From positions 1 through 64,000 of the forward strand of contig CACCID010000001.1 in the NCBI GenBank assembly GCA_902545945.1: 64,000 bases of DNA. Direction: 5' to 3'. This stretch comes from an uncultured Pelagibacteraceae bacterium. Lineage in GTDB: Bacteria; Pseudomonadota; Alphaproteobacteria; Pelagibacterales; Pelagibacteraceae. The translations under genes and the position numbers were made by a program. Shown piece by piece: positions 60,159 to 64,000 of the stretch (position 1 is the stretch's first letter; the number at the start of each line of letters is the position of its first letter). The notes below the pieces were generated by a model. It did no database searches and had not been told where the DNA came from. It worked only from the letters and a program-made list of their open reading frames with translations.

Positions 60159-61876
60159 TAAATTTTTGAATATTCTTTAACTTCTTTTTTCTTACCTGGA
60201 TGTGTTGGAGCGCCGAGATAAGCAGGTCCTACTGTTTGAGCATATTTCCAAATCGTTCCAGATCCAAAACTTGATTTTTTTTCTTTCCATTTTTTTCTTC
60301 TAGCTTTTAATTGTGCGCTAGTTAGCCTTACATTAATTGATCCTTTTTTTGCGTCTATATCTATTACATCTCCATTTTTAAGAAGTGCAATTGGACCACC
60401 CATTGCAGCCTCTGGGCCAACGTGACCAACACAGAAACCTCTAGTAGCTCCTGAAAACCTTCCATCAGTTATAAGTGCAACTTTTTCACCTTTGCCTTGT
60501 CCATAAATAGCTCCAGTTGTTGAGAGCATTTCCCTCATTCCTGGTCCACCTTTTGGACCTTCATATCTAATTATTATTACATCACCGTCCTTATATTTTT
60601 TTGTCTGTACTGCTTTCATTGCATCTTCTTCATTATCAAAACATCTAGCTTTACCTGTGAATTGTAATTTTTTTAGTCCCGCAATTTTTACGATCGCTCC
60701 GTCTGGAGCTAAATTACCTTTTAATCCAACGACTCCACCATCTGGAGAAAGGGGATTATTATATTCTCTTAAAACTTTTTGATTAGCATTAAACTTAATA
60801 TTTGCTAAATTTTCTTTCATAGTTTTTCCTGTAACTGTCATACACTCGCCATGAATATATCCTCCGTCATATAAAGTTTTTAATAACATAGGAACGCCGC
60901 CAGCTTCCCACATGTCTTTTGCAACGTATTTTCCTCCAGGTTTTAAATCAGCAAGATAAGGGGTTTTTTTAAATATTTTTGCAACGTCCATTAAGTCAAA
61001 TTTAACCCCTATCTCATTAGCAAGAGCAGGTAAATGAAGGGCTGCATTAGTAGAGCCTCCAGTTGCGGCCACAATTGTTGCAGCGTTTTCTAATGATTTT
61101 TTAGTAACTATTTCTCTTGGTTTAATTTTTTTTTCTAATAAATTCATTACTGCTTGACCACTTTCATAAGCATATTTATCTCTTTCCTCATAAGGGGCTG
61201 GTGTTCCAGCTGAATAAGGTAAAGCCAATCCTATCGCTTCAGATACACACGCCATTGTGTTAGCTGTAAATTGACCCCCACAAGCCCCAGCACTTGGACA
61301 AGCAACTAATTCTAATTCTCTTAATTCTTCAGAAGACATTTTGCCTGAGGAATGTTTACCTACCGCTTCAAATACATCTACAACTGTAACGTCTTTCCCT
61401 TTAAATTTTCCAGGCAAAATTGATCCACCGTAAATAAACACACTAGGTACATTCAATCTCAACATAGACATCATCAAGCCTGGAAGAGATTTATCACATC
61501 CAGCGATACCAACTAATGCATCATAACAATGTCCTCTCACTGTCAGTTCTGCTGAGTCAGCTATGACTTCTCTTGAGATTAAAGATGATTTCATACCTTC
61601 ATGACCCATGGCAATACCGTCTGTTACAGTTATCGTACAAAATTCTCTTGGCGTTCCACCAGACTCTTTTACTCCTTTTTTAACTGACTGTGCCTGTCGC
61701 ATTAAAGCTGTGTTGCAAGGTGCGGCTTCGTTCCAAGTGGATACTACTCCTACAAAAGGCTTCGCCACATCCTGTTCGGTTTCACCCATTGCATAATAAA
61801 ACGATCTGTGAGGAGCCCTATCTGGTCCTAGTGAAGTATGGCGACTTGGTAATTTTTTTTTATCAATTTTAGACAT
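60158..61876 (-). CDS. ilvD: Dihydroxy-acid dehydratase
   Basis: The 572-residue enzyme dehydrates the dihydroxy acids of valine and isoleucine synthesis. Conserved Fe-S cysteines lie in [20 protein letters not shown] and [35 protein letters not shown] is the C-terminal hallmark. The length matches the family. It starts directly after the valS stop with no gap. Confidence 0.97.
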   Translation of the reverse strand: MSKIDKKKLPSRHTSLGPDRAPHRSFYYAMGETEQDVAKPFVGVVSTWNEAAPCNTALMRQAQSVKKGVKESGGTPREFCTITVTDGIAMGHEGMKSSLISREVIADSAELTVRGHCYDALVGIAGCDKSLPGLMMSMLRLNVPSVFIYGGSILPGKFKGKDVTVVDVFEAVGKHSSGKMSSEELRELELVACPSAGACGGQFTANTMACVSEAIGLALPYSAGTPAPYEERDKYAYESGQAVMNLLEKKIKPREIVTKKSLENAATIVAATGGSTNAALHLPALANEIGVKFDLMDVAKIFKKTPYLADLKPGGKYVAKDMWEAGGVPMLLKTLYDGGYIHGECMTVTGKTMKENLANIKFNANQKVLREYNNPLSPDGGVVGLKGNLAPDGAIVKIAGLKKLQFTGKARCFDNEEDAMKAVQTKKYKDGDVIIIRYEGPKGGPGMREMLSTTGAIYGQGKGEKVALITDGRFSGATRGFCVGHVGPEAAMGGPIALLKNGDVIDIDAKKGSINVRLTSAQLKARRKKWKEKKSSFGSGTIWKYAQTVGPAYLGAPTHPGKKKEVKEYSKI

Positions 61877-64000
61877 TTAATTAATACTAGATACAATACT
61901 TCTTAATTTTTCATCTTCAATAGTTAATTCTTTAACTAAATTTTTATCATTTTGTACTATTTCTTTAGGTGCATTTGTCACGTAAGCCTTATTTTTAAGC
62001 TTATCATTTAAACTAGTTATTTGTTTATTAATTCTCTCAATTTTTTCTAAAATTCTCTCTTTTTGAGATCCTAAGTTTACGTCCTCATTAAAATTTAATG
62101 AAAGTTTTTCTTTAAGAACTAAGATATCTATTGAATTTTTATCTCTTATTTTTGTTGTAAGAACATTATTTACTCTACCAACCTGTTTTATCAAATTTAT
62201 ATTTTTATTTACCAATGTCTTTAATTTTTCTGATTTATCATCAAAAAATATGTCACAATATAATTTTGGAGTAATTTTTAATTCTGCTTTAGTAGATCTA
62301 ATGTTAGAAATTATTTCAATTAAATCATTTATATTATTTTGATTTTTGCTAAATTTATTAATTATCTTAAAATCTGGCCAACTGGAGCAGATTAAAAAAT
62401 TATTGAAAATTTTTTTATAAGCATTTAAAGACCACAATTTTTCAGTGAAAAAAGGAATAAATGGATGAAGAATTCTAAGAATATTTGCCATCATAAATGA
62501 TGAAAAAGCCTTGGCCTCTTTAATTTCAATTTTATTTTTTGAATTTAAAATAGGTTTTAAAAACTCTAAATACCAATCGCAATAGGAATGCCAAACAAAT
62601 TGATATGCATGCCTAGCTGCCTCATCAAACCTAAATATTTCAATATTTTTTGTGATTAGATTTTGTGTTTTTATAAATTCGTTATAAATCCATTGATTTA
62701 TTGGAAGTTTAATTGATGTCAAATTTATTTTTTTATCTAATTTGCAATTATTTAGTTTTAAAAAATTATTTGCACTCCAAATTTTTGTTATAAAGTTTCT
62801 ATTTCCAGTAACTCTATCTTTTGATAATTTAACATCTCGTCCTGGAGAAGCCATCGAAATTAAAGTAAATCTTAGACTATCTGCTCCATATTCATTTATT
62901 AAATCTAATGGATCAATTACATTACCTTTTGACTTTGACATTTTCTGCCCCTTTTCATCTCTAACCAAGGCATGAACATATACTTTATGAAAAGGTGTAT
63001 TTTTTCTAAAATAATTTCCCATCATCAACATCCTTGCTACCCAGAAGAAAATTATATCAAAACCAGTAACAAGAACTGAAGTTGGATAAAATTTATTAAG
63101 CTCTATAGTTTTTTTTGGCCATCCAAGAGTTGCAAAAGGCCATAGTGCTGATGAAAACCAGGTATCTAGAACATCAGTTTCCTGTCTTAACTTAAAATGT
63201 TTATTTCCATTTTTTTTCTCTGCTATCTTTTCCGCATCTTTTTCATTTTCGGCTACAAAAATATTTCCGTTTTCATCATACCAAGCAGGTATTCTATGGC
63301 CCCACCAAATCTGTCGAGATATACACCAAGGCTCAATTTCATTCATCCATTGAAAAAATGTTTTGGACCAGTTGTTTGGAAAAAAAGAGGTTTTACCCTC
63401 CTTGACAATCTTTATAGGTTTTTTTGATAATTTTTTTGCATCCACGAACCATTGCTCTGTCAAAAGAGGTTCGATTATGGTGTTTGATCTATCTCCATAT
63501 GGAACTTTATTTTTAATATTTTCAATTTTTACTAGGGAACCTATTTCCTTCAATTTTTTAATTAAAAGCTTTCTTGCTTCAAATCTGTCTAACCCATGAA
63601 ATTCTTTAACCCCATTTTTATTTATTCTGCCATTTTTTTCAAAAATATTTAATATTTCCAAATTATTTCTTTTACCAACTTCGTAATCGTTAAAATCATG
63701 CGCAGGCGTAATTTTAACAGCTCCTGAGCCTTGTTCAGGATCAGCATAATTATCAGAAATAATTTTTACAGTTCTATTAACAATTGGAATTAGAACATTT
63801 TTTCCAATTAAATCAATATATCTTTCGTCCTTGGGGTTTACAGCTACTGCTGTATCCCCCATCATAGTTTCTGGCCTTGTAGTTGCGATTGTGATTTTTT
63901 GATCAGAGTTTTCGATTGAATAATCAATATAATATAATTGGGATTGAACATCTTTTTGAACAACTTCTAAATCAGAAATAGCAGTTTGAAGTTTGGTATC
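61877..64000 (-). CDS. valS: Valyl-tRNA synthetase (partial; N-terminus beyond right edge)
   Basis: An open frame continues past internal methionines to base 64000, giving about 707 residues of the C-terminal part. Visible are TIATTRPETMMGDTAVAV (editing domain CP1), WCISRQIWWGHRIPAWY, FWVARMLMMG, KMSKSKGNVIDP near base 62930 and a Lys-rich C-terminal coiled-coil (LEKIERINKQITSLNDKLKN). The HIGH motif lies off-window. It is followed directly by ilvD. Confidence 0.96.
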   Translation of the reverse strand, partial: DTKLQTAISDLEVVQKDVQSQLYYIDYSIENSDQKITIATTRPETMMGDTAVAVNPKDERYIDLIGKNVLIPIVNRTVKIISDNYADPEQGSGAVKITPAHDFNDYEVGKRNNLEILNIFEKNGRINKNGVKEFHGLDRFEARKLLIKKLKEIGSLVKIENIKNKVPYGDRSNTIIEPLLTEQWFVDAKKLSKKPIKIVKEGKTSFFPNNWSKTFFQWMNEIEPWCISRQIWWGHRIPAWYDENGNIFVAENEKDAEKIAEKKNGNKHFKLRQETDVLDTWFSSALWPFATLGWPKKTIELNKFYPTSVLVTGFDIIFFWVARMLMMGNYFRKNTPFHKVYVHALVRDEKGQKMSKSKGNVIDPLDLINEYGADSLRFTLISMASPGRDVKLSKDRVTGNRNFITKIWSANNFLKLNNCKLDKKINLTSIKLPINQWIYNEFIKTQNLITKNIEIFRFDEAARHAYQFVWHSYCDWYLEFLKPILNSKNKIEIKEAKAFSSFMMANILRILHPFIPFFTEKLWSLNAYKKIFNNFLICSSWPDFKIINKFSKNQNNINDLIEIISNIRSTKAELKITPKLYCDIFFDDKSEKLKTLVNKNINLIKQVGRVNNVLTTKIRDKNSIDILVLKEKLSLNFNEDVNLGSQKERILEKIERINKQITSLNDKLKNKAYVTNAPKEIVQNDKNLVKELTIEDEKLRSIVSSIN

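Overview
The window is strongly AT-rich and very compact. Most neighbouring genes overlap by 1-17 bases or abut, and even convergent genes share stop-codon bases. Gene content and order (tatA-tatB-tatC-serS-yajC-secD-secF; scpB-scpA-nagZ-argS-dgt; an NDUFS4-like complex I subunit; SdhE; TatD-MetG-HolB-Tmk) point to an alphaproteobacterium. The streamlining and low GC suggest the SAR11 clade (Candidatus Pelagibacter or a relative). This is inferred from style and content; there is no rRNA gene in the window to confirm it.

Layout. (1) 1-1 kb: the end of an unidentified gene and two small secreted or membrane proteins. (2) 1.1-12 kb: a carbon-use locus centred on cyclitols (myo-inositol type). 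It holds a D-2-hydroxyacid dehydrogenase, IolE, an IolG-like dehydrogenase, a three-gene sugar ABC transporter, a second Gfo/Idh/MocA oxidoreductase, IolD and an aldehyde dehydrogenase. iolB, iolC and iolJ are not present here. (3) 12-20 kb: a surface-glycan cluster with very low GC. It holds a GIY-YIG nuclease, a fused double glycosyltransferase, GDP-mannose 4,6-dehydratase, a ColD-type dehydratase with His in place of the PLP lysine, a short-chain reductase, two GT9 glycosyltransferases and an FkbM methyltransferase. Together they suggest a GDP-3,6-dideoxyhexose such as colitose. ManC at 59-60 kb could supply GDP-mannose. (4) 20.2-22.1 kb: an intact tyrosine recombinase with its own promoter, a small membrane protein overlapping a minimal MGMT-type protein, and a further small ORF ahead of an intrinsic terminator. 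A degenerate tRNA 3'-end-like sequence at about 1.1 kb and this integrase bracket the accessory region, so a decayed island is possible but unproven.

(5) 22-64 kb: ordinary housekeeping genes. These include two transporters (AEC and SbmA/BacA-like), an NDUFS4-like protein, tRNA-Pro(TGG), NhaA, an IscU-like scaffold and glutathione peroxidase. A long minus-strand run follows: MBL hydrolase, TatD, MetG, HolB, Tmk, DacC-like PBP, RlpA-like SPOR lipoprotein and MltB. Then come tRNA-Ser(TGA), SdhE, RecG, DUF502, an M48 peptidase, tRNA-Lys(TTT), Tgt, cyclophilin, CoaD, GyrA, SSB, UvrA, a PuuD-N-like membrane protein, SecF/SecD/YajC, SerS, TatC/B/A, ScpB/A, NagZ, ArgS, Dgt, an ErpA-type protein, exonuclease III, ManC, IlvD and a partial ValS running off the right edge.

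I see no CRISPR array, IS element, rRNA or clear prophage structural genes. The most interesting parts are the incomplete inositol pathway, the dideoxysugar cluster, the integrase/tRNA-relic borders, and a structured leader just upstream of the hydroxyacid dehydrogenase.
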